DNA of 36,370 bases from Marmoricola sp. (lineage in GTDB: Bacteria; Actinomycetota; Actinomycetes; Propionibacteriales; Nocardioidaceae): positions 1 through 36,370 of the forward strand of contig JAOPYC010000125.1 in NCBI GenBank assembly GCA_025964795.1, read 5' to 3'. Both the position numbers and the translations under genes were made by a program. This document shows positions 1 through 8,871 of this stretch, one piece after another (the stretch's first letter is position 1; the number at the start of each line of letters is the position of its first letter). The notes below the pieces were generated by a model, which saw only the letters and a list, made by a program, of their open reading frames with translations, was not told the DNA's origin and ran no database searches.

Positions 1-345
1 TTCGTCGACGGCGGTCACGCCGAGCAGGTGCACGCCGGCCGAGCGCCAGCCGCAGGCCAGGGACAGCACCACGCAGGCGACCAGCGCGACGCCGACGGCC
101 CGCCGGACCGCGGTCGCGCTGACCTCGCTGCTGGCGACCGGCTTGTCGGTCCGGCCGACCTGGCGGTCCCGGGCCTCGTCGATCAGGTCGTTCGACCAGC
201 CGATGCTGAGCTGCCCGGCCCCGACCGCCGCCGTCACCAGGACGCCGGCGACCCATCCCGTGCCGGCGCCGGCCGCGAGCAGGGCGGTGAGGGCCGTGAC
301 CGCCGCGCCGGGCGCCGGGTGGCTCGCGCGGACGAGGGCGCTCAC
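1..345 (-). CDS. UbiA-family prenyltransferase, N-terminal part (runs off window)
   Basis: Partial gene: 115 codons from a GTG start at 345 to the window edge. The protein carries the aspartate-rich NDLIDEARD motif followed by GRTDKP at about residues 54-69, the prenyl-diphosphate/Mg-binding signature of UbiA-type aromatic prenyltransferases. Hydrophobic stretches on either side (about residues 18-50 and 80-105) fit the multi-helix membrane fold. The GTG is chosen because the codon directly before it is an in-frame TGA and a GAGGGGA ribosome-binding site lies about 8 nt upstream. The gene is divergent from the thymidine kinase gene across 63 bp. The substrate cannot be told from this fragment. 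Confidence 0.75.
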   Translation of the reverse strand, partial: MSALVRASHPAPGAAVTALTALLAAGAGTGWVAGVLVTAAVGAGQLSIGWSNDLIDEARDRQVGRTDKPVASSEVSATAVRRAVGVALVACVVLSLACGWRSAGVHLLGVTAVDE

Positions 346-408
346 TCAGCGGTCCCCTCGACGCGACGACAACTCGTCCGGGGTGGCTGCATGGCATGAT
401 CCTCCCCG

Positions 409-1056
409 ATGGCTGAACTCCAATTCTTCACGGGGACGATGGACTCGGGGAAGAGCACGCTCGCGCTGCAGACCAACCACAACCACGCCGCGCGCGGCCG
501 GATCGGCCGGATCTTCACCACCCACGATCGCGGCGGTCCGGCGCGCGTCTCCTCCCGCCTGGGACTCACCCACGAGGCCATCGAGGTGAGCGAGGACTTC
601 GACATCTGGCGCTACGTCGTCGACGAGCTGACCCACGGAGCGCGGATCGACTACCTGATCTGCGACGAGGCCCAGTTCTACACCGGCCTCCAGGTCGAGC
701 AGCTCGCCAAGATCGTCGACGAGCTGCAGATCGACGTCTTCGCCTTCGGCATCCTCACCGACTTCCGCACGGCCCTCTTCGAGGGGTCGCAGCGGCTCGT
801 GGAGCTGGCCGACCGGATGAACGTGCTCCAGGTCGAGGCCCTGTGCTGGTGCGGTAAGCGGGCCACCCACAACGCCCGGACGGTCGACGGCGAGATGGTC
901 ACCGAGGGCGAGGTGATCGTCGTCGGCGACGTCGAGGGCGCCGTACCGACCGAGGTCTCCTACGAGGTCCTCTGCCGCGCCCACCACCGCCGCCGGATGA
1001 CCGCGGCCCGGGCCCGCGCGATCTCGATGATCGCCGAGCCCCTGCCGTTCGCCTGA
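409..1056 (+). CDS. tdk: thymidine kinase (class II, TK1-like)
   Basis: This 215-residue protein phosphorylates thymidine to dTMP in the pyrimidine salvage pathway. It starts with the P-loop GTMDSGKST (residues 8-16), has the DEAQF Walker B-like motif (near residue 86), and ends with a structural zinc site made of the CWC pair near residue 147 and the CRAHH motif near residue 190. This order and length match TK1-type kinases. The ATG at 409 is the only start placing the P-loop close to the N-terminus, as in the family. No good Shine-Dalgarno is visible; a CATGAT hexamer lies 8 nt upstream, which may mean a very short or absent leader. It ends 11 bp before the convergent phosphodiesterase gene. 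Confidence 0.93.
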   Translation: MAELQFFTGTMDSGKSTLALQTNHNHAARGRIGRIFTTHDRGGPARVSSRLGLTHEAIEVSEDFDIWRYVVDELTHGARIDYLICDEAQFYTGLQVEQLAKIVDELQIDVFAFGILTDFRTALFEGSQRLVELADRMNVLQVEALCWCGKRATHNARTVDGEMVTEGEVIVVGDVEGAVPTEVSYEVLCRAHHRRRMTAARARAISMIAEPLPFA

Positions 1057-1067
1057 GTAAGGCAGCC

Positions 1068-2213
1068 TCAGCCGACCAGGATCGGGATGTGCATCTCCCG
1101 CGAGGTGAGCGAGCCATGGAGGCCGATGAGGGTCATCTCGTAGGCGAAGTCCTTGGAGCTCATCAGGGCCCAGTCCTCGTGGGCGGCGACGACGACGTCG
1201 CCGAGCCGGAGCCGGACGTTCGGGTCGACGACGCCGAACCAGCCGCGCTCGATCGCCTCGTCGCGGGTGAGCACGGTCGCGCGGCTCCCGAGCGTCTCGC
1301 GCCAGGTCGCGGCCACGTCGGGGACCGCGCCGCCGTGGCAGTAGACGTGCCGGAACCGCGCCTCGCCGCCGAGGAGGGTCACCCCGTCGCGCAGGGCGGG
1401 CGTGTCCTCGATGTCGATGTGGCTGGCCTTGGTGGAGTCGACCATCCCGTGGTCGGCGACGACCAGCAGCCGCACCTCGTCGGGCAGCTCCTCGCGCAGC
1501 TCCTGCACGTCCTCGTCGATGTCGCGCAGCTGCGCCCGCCAGCGCTGGGAGTCGACGCCGGCGCGGTGGCCGTGCCAGTCGAGGTCGCCGTCGTACACGT
1601 AGGTCAGCGAGGGCCGCCGCGCCGCGCCCGCGACGGCGCCGGCGATGCGCTCGACCACGTCGTCCGCCCCGACGTACGACGCCCCGCGCTGCCCGCAGCG
1701 CGTCAGCCCCGAGCCCGCGAACTCCCGCTTGCTCACCACCGAGGTGTGCACGCCTGCCGCCTCGAGCCTGGTGAACGCGGTCGCGTTGGGCTGCCACTCG
1801 AGCGGGTCGACCGGCTGGTCCCAGAACAGCGAGTTCAGCAGCGCACCGGTCTCGGGCACCCGCGAGGTGAACCCGACCAGCCCGTGCTGCCCGGGCGTCA
1901 GCGCCGTGCCCAGCGAGGTCAGCGAGGTCGCCGTGGTCGAGGGCACCCCGCACGTCGCGGGCTCCTCGCCCAGCAGCGAGTGGAGGTACGGCGCCTGCGC
2001 CCGATGCTCCGCGAGCAGCTCGTGACCGAGCCCGTCCACCAGCATCACGACGTACGCCGGAGCGGGCGGCAGTGCCAACGAGGTCTCGTGGAACCCGACC
2101 GGCACCCCGAGGGCGCCGGCCACGGCGGGCAGCACGTCACCCAGCGAGCGACCGGCCCCGAGAGGACCGGAGTACGCGGGCTCGACGAAGCCCGAGAGCG
2201 GTTGCAGCGGCAC
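1068..2213 (-). CDS. alkaline-phosphatase-superfamily phosphodiesterase/pyrophosphatase
   Basis: A 381-residue cytoplasmic-looking hydrolase of the nucleotide pyrophosphatase/phosphodiesterase branch of the alkaline phosphatase superfamily. Metal and nucleophile motifs are in the expected order: MLVDGLG (about residue 47), PSTTATSLTSLGT with the candidate catalytic Thr (about residue 82), DLDWHGH (about residue 198) and ADHGMVD (about residue 238). No signal peptide is visible. The GTG at 2213 is chosen because it lies 2 nt after the DUF5998 stop, and upstream in-frame sequence belongs to that gene in another frame. It is translationally coupled to, and presumably co-transcribed with, DUF5998. 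The natural substrate is unknown; nucleotide or phosphonate esters are typical of the family. Confidence 0.82.
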   Translation of the reverse strand: MPLQPLSGFVEPAYSGPLGAGRSLGDVLPAVAGALGVPVGFHETSLALPPAPAYVVMLVDGLGHELLAEHRAQAPYLHSLLGEEPATCGVPSTTATSLTSLGTALTPGQHGLVGFTSRVPETGALLNSLFWDQPVDPLEWQPNATAFTRLEAAGVHTSVVSKREFAGSGLTRCGQRGASYVGADDVVERIAGAVAGAARRPSLTYVYDGDLDWHGHRAGVDSQRWRAQLRDIDEDVQELREELPDEVRLLVVADHGMVDSTKASHIDIEDTPALRDGVTLLGGEARFRHVYCHGGAVPDVAATWRETLGSRATVLTRDEAIERGWFGVVDPNVRLRLGDVVVAAHEDWALMSSKDFAYEMTLIGLHGSLTSREMHIPILVG

Positions 2214-2215
2214 CG

Positions 2216-2809
2216 TCAGCTCTGCGTGCGGGCCGAGAGGCTCTCGGCGAACACCAGGAGGTCGTCGACGGCGGTCTGCCCGTCCGCGGCCGAGCTCACC
2301 CGCAGCGAGAAGTCGTCGGAGACGACCATGCCGGTGTATCCGTGGTCGGCGTCGCAGTCCGGGTCGGCGCAAGCGGCGGGCTCGAGGTCGATCCGGTTGA
2401 TGCCGCCCCAGCCGACGGTCAGCACGGCCTCGCTCGGCACCGGCTCGCCGCCACCACCCTCGAAGGTCGCGGGGTTGGCGACCATCCGGTTGACCACGAT
2501 CGAGCGCACCGAGGTCAGCTGGATCGCCTCCGTGGAGGTCGACGTGTAGGGCTCGGGCAGCAGCTCGTCGGGCGCGTGCTCGTCGGTGTGGCACAGGATC
2601 AGCCGGGTGGCCGTGAGCACCACGACGGTGATGTGCCGGCGAACCTCGTCGCGGTCGATGGTCGGCTCGTGGTGCACGAGGAACGAGGTGACGTTCTCCC
2701 CGGCGACGGCGGACCGGACCCCGGCCGCCACCACCTGCGGGTAGTAGCCGGTCTTCTCGATCGCCTCGACGAGGTCACCGAAACCGTCGGTGGGGGCAGC
2801 TTGACGCAT
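2216..2809 (-). CDS. DUF5998 family protein
   Basis: A 197-residue protein recognised as the actinobacterial DUF5998 family, of unknown function. It is soluble, with no signal or membrane segment. Visible traits are an HHEPTIDRDEVRRH stretch, a likely beta-rich core resembling PH-like folds, and a short cysteine motif (CADPDCDADHG) around residues 143-153 that could bind a metal. The ATG at 2809 is preceded by CAGACT exactly 6 nt upstream, a leaderless-type -10 element, and has no Shine-Dalgarno. It is the first gene of a two-gene operon with the phosphodiesterase 2 nt downstream, suggesting a shared role. Function is not assigned. Confidence 0.8.
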   Translation of the reverse strand: MRQAAPTDGFGDLVEAIEKTGYYPQVVAAGVRSAVAGENVTSFLVHHEPTIDRDEVRRHITVVVLTATRLILCHTDEHAPDELLPEPYTSTSTEAIQLTSVRSIVVNRMVANPATFEGGGGEPVPSEAVLTVGWGGINRIDLEPAACADPDCDADHGYTGMVVSDDFSLRVSSAADGQTAVDDLLVFAESLSARTQS

Positions 2810-2844
2810 GTCGTCAGTCTGTCACGCGCGGACGCCCGGCCGAC

Positions 2845-5562
2845 TCAGCCGTGCAGCGTCTCGTCCAGCGGGGCCGTGAGCCGGCGTACGAACAGGTCGG
2901 AGCGGGGCTCGAGCATCGGGTCGACGCGGCCGGTGGCGTGCAGCACGCTCACCCCGTCGACGGTCGCGTGCACCAGCATCAGGTCGATCTGGCTGAGCTG
3001 CGGCAGGTCGATCTTGAGCTGGGCGACCCGGCGGATCAGGTCCTCGACGGCCGGCACGTCGACCTGCTCGCTCCCGCGGTAGCCGAACAGCAGCGGCGCC
3101 GCCTTGATCGCGCGCACCGTCTCGGCGGCGTCGAGCGCGCTGATCGGCGGGATCCGGTAGACCCGGTCACCGACCAGGTCGGTGATCGCCCCGGAGATGC
3201 CGAACGACACCGCCGGCCCGAACAGGGGATCCTCGATCCCCCGAATGGCCACCGGCACCCCCGGCGCCGCCGCGCGCTGGACGACGAAGTCGGCGTCGCT
3301 CGAGTCGCTGATGATCCCGCTCAGCGACTCCCACGCGTCGCGCATCTCCGCCTCGTCGTCGATGTTGCGCCACACGTGCGCCTGGTCGGGCCGCTGGCGC
3401 AGTCGCTCCGCGGTCGCCTTGAGCACGACGTCCCAGCCGAGCCGTTCGCCGGCCGCGACCGCCTCGTCGGCGGAGGCCACGTGCACGCGCTCCCACAGGT
3501 CGATCCCGTAGGCCGCCAGCAGCGTCCCCAGCTCGGCGTCGGTCAGGACGTGGCCCTCGGGGTGCTGCATCAGCAGCTCGTTGACCAGCCGCTTGGCCGG
3601 GTCCATCGTGATGTCCTCGAGCACCCCTACCGAGTCGTCGTGGCGCTCCAGCCAGGCGGCGTACTCCACGACGCAGGCGAGCGCCCGCACGGCCGCCTCG
3701 ACGGCGGGGTACGACGGCACCGAGCCTCGTCCGGCGGTGTGGCCCGAGAGGTCGGGCACCCGCAGCAGCTCGGGCACGCCTTCGCGACCGAGGAACGAGG
3801 AGACCAGCGGCTTGTCGGACTGCTCCCCGACGGCCGCGAGCACGTTGGCGACCTCCTCGCCACCGGCGTCGAGCGGTGGGATGTAGACCGCGACCACGGC
3901 GTCGACGTGCGCGTCGTCGATGGCGGCGTCGAGGGCGTCCTCGAAGTCATCGGCGGTCGCGTCGGCGCCCAGCGCGGTCGCGCTGGTCACGGTGAGCCCG
4001 CTGGCCGCCGCGGCGTCCACGGCGAGCAGGCCGAGCGCGTCGGAGTTGCCGACGATCGCGACCCGGGAGCCCGCCGGCAGCGGCTGGTGGGCGAGCAGCT
4101 GGGCGACGTCGAACATCTCGTCGAGGGTGTTGACCTGGATGATGCCGGCCTGCCGGAACATGGCGTCGACAGCAGCCGGCGGCGCAGCGATCTGGCGTAC
4201 GGCGTGGCCCATCGGCACGCCCTGGGTGCTCCTTCCGGACCGCACGGCGATGATCGGCTTGGCCCGCGAGACGCGACGGGCGATCCGCGAGAACTTGCGC
4301 GGGTTACCGATCGACTCGAGGTAGAGCAGGATCACCTCGGTGGCGTCGTCCTCCTCCCAGTACTGCAGGAGGTCGTTGCCCGAGACGTCCGCGCGGTTGC
4401 CGGCGCTGACGAAGGTGGACAGGCCGAGGCCGCGTCCGCGGACCTTCTCCAGGATCGCCGAGCCCAGCGCGCCGGACTGGCAGAAGAAGCCCGCCCGCCC
4501 GCGCGGCGGCATCACCGGGGCGAGCGAGGCGTTCAGCGACACGTCGGAGGCGGTGTTGATCACGCCCAGGCAGTTCGGCCCGATCAGCCGCAGGCCGTAG
4601 GAGCGGGCCATCCCGACCAGCTTGCGCTGCCGCTTGCGGCCCTCCTCCCCCGTCTCCGCGAACCCGCTGGAGATCACGATCAGGCCGTGCACGCCCTTGG
4701 CCGCGCAGTCCAGCACCACGTCCTGGACCGACTCGGCGGGGACCGCGACGATCGCCACGTCGACGTCGCCGGGGATGTCGCTGACGGTCGCGTACGCCGG
4801 CATGCCCGCCACCGCGTCGGCGGCCGGGTTGACGACGTAGACCCGGCCGGCGTAGTCGCCGAGGACCAGGTTGCGCACCAGCAGCGCGCCGATCGTGTCG
4901 CTGCGTCGCGAGGCCCCGATGACCGCGACGCTGCGCGCGTTCAGGAAGGTGGCGATGGAGGCCGCCTCGGAACGGTGCTCGCGAGCGGCGATCACCCCGA
5001 TGGAGGTGTCCGTCGGGTCGATGTCGAACTCGAGGTGCATCACGCCCTCGTCCCAGCCGCCCTTGACCTGGTAGCCCTGCTCGCGGAAGACCTGGATCAT
5101 CCGGCGGTTGTCGGGGAGCACCTCGGCCACGAACCGGTCGACGCCGCGCTCCCGCCCGGCCTGGGCGAGGTGCTCGAGCAGCAGCTGCGCGATCCCGCGG
5201 CCCTGGTGGGCGTCCTGGACCAGGAAGGCCACCTCGGCCTCGCCCTTCTCGATAACGTCGTAGCGCCCGACTCCGATGATCTTCTCGGCGACGGTGATCA
5301 CGAACGCCACCCGGTCGCGGTAGTCCACGTTGGTGAACCGCTTCACGTCGCGGTCGGAGAGGGTCGGCATCGGCGCGAAGAAGCGGAAGTACTTCGACTC
5401 CTTGGACACGTGGGAGTAGAACTCCACGAGTCCCTCGGCGTCCTCGGGCAGGATCGGCCGCAGGTGGGCGGTCCTGCCGTCGCGCAGCAGGACGTCAGCC
5501 TCCCAGTGCTCCGGGTAGTCCCGGGGCGAGGGGGCGGGGTGCTCGAGGCCCTGAGCAGTCAC
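2845..5562 (-). CDS. GNAT N-acetyltransferase fused to acyl-CoA-synthetase (NDP-forming)-like domains; Pat-type lysine acetyltransferase
   Basis: This 905-residue protein has an N-terminal GNAT domain (about residues 25-170, acetyl-CoA loop QGRGIA near 120), then a CoA-binding Rossmann domain (GASRRSDTIG near 213), a succinyl-CoA-ligase-like domain (IGPNCLG, then FFCQSGALG) and a C-terminal ATP-grasp-like region (about 690-900). The family acetylates lysines of central-metabolism enzymes such as acyl-CoA synthetases. The SHTG motif with the phosphohistidine of true ADP-forming ligases is not visible (GHAVRQIAAPP appears there), fitting a regulatory rather than ligase role. There is no cyclic-nucleotide domain, unlike mycobacterial Pat. 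The GTG at 5562 is preceded by TACATT 6 nt upstream, a good leaderless promoter, and the gene is divergent from parC. Confidence 0.85.
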   Translation of the reverse strand: MTAQGLEHPAPSPRDYPEHWEADVLLRDGRTAHLRPILPEDAEGLVEFYSHVSKESKYFRFFAPMPTLSDRDVKRFTNVDYRDRVAFVITVAEKIIGVGRYDVIEKGEAEVAFLVQDAHQGRGIAQLLLEHLAQAGRERGVDRFVAEVLPDNRRMIQVFREQGYQVKGGWDEGVMHLEFDIDPTDTSIGVIAAREHRSEAASIATFLNARSVAVIGASRRSDTIGALLVRNLVLGDYAGRVYVVNPAADAVAGMPAYATVSDIPGDVDVAIVAVPAESVQDVVLDCAAKGVHGLIVISSGFAETGEEGRKRQRKLVGMARSYGLRLIGPNCLGVINTASDVSLNASLAPVMPPRGRAGFFCQSGALGSAILEKVRGRGLGLSTFVSAGNRADVSGNDLLQYWEEDDATEVILLYLESIGNPRKFSRIARRVSRAKPIIAVRSGRSTQGVPMGHAVRQIAAPPAAVDAMFRQAGIIQVNTLDEMFDVAQLLAHQPLPAGSRVAIVGNSDALGLLAVDAAAASGLTVTSATALGADATADDFEDALDAAIDDAHVDAVVAVYIPPLDAGGEEVANVLAAVGEQSDKPLVSSFLGREGVPELLRVPDLSGHTAGRGSVPSYPAVEAAVRALACVVEYAAWLERHDDSVGVLEDITMDPAKRLVNELLMQHPEGHVLTDAELGTLLAAYGIDLWERVHVASADEAVAAGERLGWDVVLKATAERLRQRPDQAHVWRNIDDEAEMRDAWESLSGIISDSSDADFVVQRAAAPGVPVAIRGIEDPLFGPAVSFGISGAITDLVGDRVYRIPPISALDAAETVRAIKAAPLLFGYRGSEQVDVPAVEDLIRRVAQLKIDLPQLSQIDLMLVHATVDGVSVLHATGRVDPMLEPRSDLFVRRLTAPLDETLHG

Positions 5563-5568
5563 GACTGA

Positions 5569-5574
5569 AATGTA
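5569..5574 (-). promoter_or_regulatory. candidate leaderless -10 element of the GNAT/acyl-CoA synthetase-like gene
   Basis: TACATT on the minus strand matches TANNNT and ends 6 nt before the GTG at 5562, so transcription would start at or next to the start codon. This supports the chosen start. No clear -35 hexamer is seen. Confidence 0.5.
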
Positions 5575-5637
5575 CCGTCCAGCCCCGATCGGCGTGGCCC
5601 CCGACCGATCTCCGCGTGCGGTTGGGAGAATCCCCGC

Positions 5638-8133
5638 ATGGCCCGTCGTACCGCACCACCACCGCCCCCGGAGGACTTCGAGGAGCACATCGTCGACATC
5701 GACGTCGGCGACGAGATGCGGACCAGCTTCCTGGAGTACGCCTACTCCGTCATCTACTCCCGTGCCCTGCCCGACGCCCGGGACGGCCTGAAGCCGGTGC
5801 AGCGCCGGATCCTCTACGCGATGCACGACATGGGGCTGCGGCCCGAGCGCGGTCACGTCAAGTCCTCCCGCGTCGTCGGCGAGGTCATGGGCCGCTTCCA
5901 CCCCCACGGCGACGGCGCGATCTACGACGCGCTGGTCCGGATGGCGCAACCGTGGTCGATGCGGCTGCCCACCGTCGACGGGCACGGCAACTTCGGCTCC
6001 CCAGACGACCCGCCGGCCGCGATGCGCTACACCGAGGCCCGGATGGCACCGGGAGCGGTGGCGATGACCGCCACCATCGACGAGGACACCGTCGACTTCC
6101 GCCCCAACTACGACGGCCGCGAGATCGAGCCGTCGGTGCTGCCCGCCGCGATCCCCCACCTGGTGGTCAACGGCGCGACCGGCATCGCGGTGGGCATGGC
6201 CACCAACATCGCCCCGCACAACCTGGTCGAGGTGGTCCAGGCCCTGCGCCACCTGGTCAAGCACCCGAAGGCCGACCTCGACGCGCTGATGCGCTTCGTC
6301 CCGGGCCCCGACCTGCCCACCGGCGGCAAGATCATCGGCCTCGACGGGATCCGCGACGCCTACGAGACCGGCCGGGGCAGCTTCCGGATGCGCGCCACCA
6401 CCCGGATCGAGTCGGTCACCGCCCGCCGCAAGGGCATCGTGGTGACCGAGCTGCCCTACGGCGTGGGCACCGAGCGCGTCATCGCCGCGATCAAGAAGCT
6501 CGTCCAGACCAAGAAGATCCAGGGCATCGCCGACGTCAAGGACCTCACCGACCGGATGAAGGGCCTCCGGCTGGTGATCGAGGTCAAGAACGGCTTCCAC
6601 CCCGAGGCGCTGCTCGAGCAGCTGTTCAAGAGCACGCCGATGGAGGAGTCCTTCGGCATCAACGCGGTCGCCCTGGTCGACGGGCAGCCGCGCACCCTCG
6701 GCCTCAAGGAGATGCTCGAGGTCTTCCTCGAGCACCGCTTCGAGGTCATCCGCCGGCGCTCGACCTACCGCCGCGGCAAGGCCGCCGACCGGCTCCACCT
6801 CGTCGACGGGCTGCTGCTCGCGATCATCGACATCGACGAGGTCATCCAGCTGATCCGCGGCAGCGACAACGCCGAGATCGCCCGCGGCCGGCTGATCGAC
6901 GTCTTCGACCTCTCCGAGATCCAGGCCAACTACATCCTCGACATGCCGCTGCGCCGGCTCACGAAGTTCTCCAAGATCGAGCTCGACAAGGAGCACGCCG
7001 AGCTGCTGCAGACGATCGCCGACCTCGACGAGATCCTCGGGGACGAGACCAAGCTGCGCGCCGTGGTCTCCGACGAGCTGGCCGAGGTGGCCAAGACCTT
7101 CGGCACGCCCCGTCGTACGGTCCTGCTGGAGTCGTCCGGCCAGACCGCGACCAGCTCCGCCCCGCCGCTCGAGGTCGCCGACGACCCCTGCTACGTGTTC
7201 CTGTCCTCCTCCGGCCTCCTGGCGCGTACGACGACCCTCGACCCACCCGGCGACGGCGGCGGGCGCACCCGGCACGACGTGATCGTCTCCGCGGTCACCG
7301 CCACGGCCCGCGGCGAGGTCGGCGTGATCACCTCGGCCGGCCGCGTGGTCAAGCTCGGGGTGCTCGACCTCCCGACCCTGCCCAGCACCGCCAACCACCC
7401 CAACCTGCAGGGCGGGGCGCCGGTGGGCGAGTTCGTGACCCTGGAGGGCGAGCGCGTGCTGGCGCTGACCAGCTTCGAGCCGGGCTCCCCCGGGCTCGCG
7501 CTCGGCACCCGGCAAGGCGTGGTCAAGAGGGTGAACCCGGAGTACCTCTCCGCGCGCGACGACTGGGACGTCATCTCGCTCAAGGACGGCGACGAGGTCG
7601 TGGGTGCCGTCGAGCTGCGCACCGGCGACGAGACGCTCTGCTTCGTCACCAGCGACGGCCAGCTGCTCCACTTCGGCGCCGACGGGGTGCGCCCGCAGGG
7701 CCGCTCCGGGGGCGGCATCGCCGGGGTGAAGCTCGCTGCCGGCGCCTGGGTGGTCTCGTTCACCGCGCTCGAGCCCGACTCCTCCGTGGTGGTCACGGTC
7801 TCCGGCTCCTCGTCGGCCCTCCCCGGCACCGAGGCCGGCTCGGTCAAGGTCACCCCGTTCGCGGAGTACCCGCCCAAGGGCCGGGCCACCGGCGGCGTCC
7901 GCTGCCACCGGTTCCTCAAGGGCGAGGACGAGCTGGTCTTCGCGTGGGCGGGCCCTGCCCCGGCGCTCGCGGCGGCCGACAGCGGGGCCGCGGTCGACCT
8001 CCCGGAGCCGATCGCCCGGCGGGACGGCTCGGGCCTCCCGGGAAGCCAGCCGATCGTCGCCTGCGCCGGGCCGGTCAGCGCGACGCTGCCGGACGAGCCT
8101 GGCTCGGCGGCTACCCCCGACATGGCAGGCTGA
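5638..8133 (+). CDS. parC: type IIA DNA topoisomerase subunit A (ParC/GyrA-like)
   Basis: An 831-residue DNA-cleaving subunit of a type IIA topoisomerase, acting with the ParE-like subunit at 12543-14600 to relax or decatenate DNA. The catalytic tyrosine is Y131 in RYTEARM. The quinolone-determining motif is [10 protein letters not shown] (residues 88-97), with Gly at the position of E. coli GyrA Ser83 and Asp at that of Asp87. The C-terminal beta-propeller is present (about 530-790), but no canonical GyrA-box (QRRGGKG-like) is seen, so it is called ParC-like rather than gyrase. Streptomyces has a comparable second pair near its principal sigma gene. The ATG at 5638 is preceded by GAGAAT 6 nt upstream. 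The gene ends 4 nt before the lipoprotein gene. Confidence 0.9.
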   Translation: MARRTAPPPPPEDFEEHIVDIDVGDEMRTSFLEYAYSVIYSRALPDARDGLKPVQRRILYAMHDMGLRPERGHVKSSRVVGEVMGRFHPHGDGAIYDALVRMAQPWSMRLPTVDGHGNFGSPDDPPAAMRYTEARMAPGAVAMTATIDEDTVDFRPNYDGREIEPSVLPAAIPHLVVNGATGIAVGMATNIAPHNLVEVVQALRHLVKHPKADLDALMRFVPGPDLPTGGKIIGLDGIRDAYETGRGSFRMRATTRIESVTARRKGIVVTELPYGVGTERVIAAIKKLVQTKKIQGIADVKDLTDRMKGLRLVIEVKNGFHPEALLEQLFKSTPMEESFGINAVALVDGQPRTLGLKEMLEVFLEHRFEVIRRRSTYRRGKAADRLHLVDGLLLAIIDIDEVIQLIRGSDNAEIARGRLIDVFDLSEIQANYILDMPLRRLTKFSKIELDKEHAELLQTIADLDEILGDETKLRAVVSDELAEVAKTFGTPRRTVLLESSGQTATSSAPPLEVADDPCYVFLSSSGLLARTTTLDPPGDGGGRTRHDVIVSAVTATARGEVGVITSAGRVVKLGVLDLPTLPSTANHPNLQGGAPVGEFVTLEGERVLALTSFEPGSPGLALGTRQGVVKRVNPEYLSARDDWDVISLKDGDEVVGAVELRTGDETLCFVTSDGQLLHFGADGVRPQGRSGGGIAGVKLAAGAWVVSFTALEPDSSVVVTVSGSSSALPGTEAGSVKVTPFAEYPPKGRATGGVRCHRFLKGEDELVFAWAGPAPALAAADSGAAVDLPEPIARRDGSGLPGSQPIVACAGPVSATLPDEPGSAATPDMAG

Positions 8134-8137
8134 GCGC

Positions 8138-8857
8138 ATGGCTCACCCGCGAAGCACCCGTGCTCTCTCCCTGCTCGCGTTCGCGCTCGTCACGCCGGCG
8201 CTGGTGGCGGGGTGCGGGGGTGCTGGGGACGCCAAGAAGCCGGCTGCGAAATCCCCGACCCAGGTCATGCAGACCGCCAAGAAGCACTTCGACGACGCGA
8301 GCAGCGTGCACATCGCCCTCTCGACCGACTCCACGCCCTCCTCGGGCAACGGCGTCCTCGGTGCCACCGGCGACGTGACCCATGACCCCGCGTTCAAGGG
8401 CGACGTGAAGGTGGTGCTCAGCGGGCTGACCGCGACCGTCCCGATCACCTCGACCGGCGGCAAGGTCTACGCCAAGCTCCCGCTCCAGACGAAGTACTCC
8501 GTGATCAAGCCCTCGGAGTACGGCGCCCCCGACCCGGCCGACTTCGTCGACCCCGACAACGGCCTCTCCGCCCTGCTCACCAAGCTCGAGGGCCTGAAGA
8601 AGGAGGGGCAGACCCGCAGCGGCGGCACGATCCTGACGAACTACTCGGGCACGCTGCCCGGTGCTGCGGTGAAGGAGATCATCCCCAGCGCGGTCGCCAA
8701 GGAGAGCTACGCGACCCGCGTCGGTATCGACGAGAGCGGCAACGCCACCACGGTGAAGATCACCGGGCCGTTCTTCTCGGGCAGTGACGACGTCACCTAC
8801 GACGTGAAGTTCACGCAGTACGGCGCCGGCGTCAAGATCACGACCCCCGAGAGCTGA
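8138..8857 (+). CDS. LppX/LprAFG-family lipoprotein (LprG-like)
   Basis: A 239-residue secreted lipoprotein. Residues 1-25 form a signal peptide with lipobox LVAGC, placing the lipidated cysteine at C26, followed by a Gly/Ala/Lys linker. The rest resembles the LppX_LprAFG fold (TPTQVM-like opening, central KVYAKLPLQTKYSVI, C-terminal VTYDVKFTQYG), whose mycobacterial members carry lipids such as triacylglycerides or lipoglycans across the periplasm. It lies 4 nt after parC and 14 nt before an MFS exporter, the same pairing as mycobacterial lprG with Rv1410c/P55. A CAGGCT hexamer 6 nt before the ATG, within the parC 3' end, may give it its own leaderless promoter. The cargo is inferred, not shown. 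Confidence 0.85.
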   Translation: MAHPRSTRALSLLAFALVTPALVAGCGGAGDAKKPAAKSPTQVMQTAKKHFDDASSVHIALSTDSTPSSGNGVLGATGDVTHDPAFKGDVKVVLSGLTATVPITSTGGKVYAKLPLQTKYSVIKPSEYGAPDPADFVDPDNGLSALLTKLEGLKKEGQTRSGGTILTNYSGTLPGAAVKEIIPSAVAKESYATRVGIDESGNATTVKITGPFFSGSDDVTYDVKFTQYGAGVKITTPES

Positions 8858-8871
8858 TCGGCGCGCCGACC

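Noticed and set aside
5570-8139. Very long minus-strand open frame across the topoisomerase gene, continuing the acetyltransferase frame
   Set aside because: It is the antisense shadow of parC in GC-rich DNA: composition is Gly/Val/Asp/Leu-rich with no domain, and the acetyltransferase has a proper GTG start with a -10 box at 5562.
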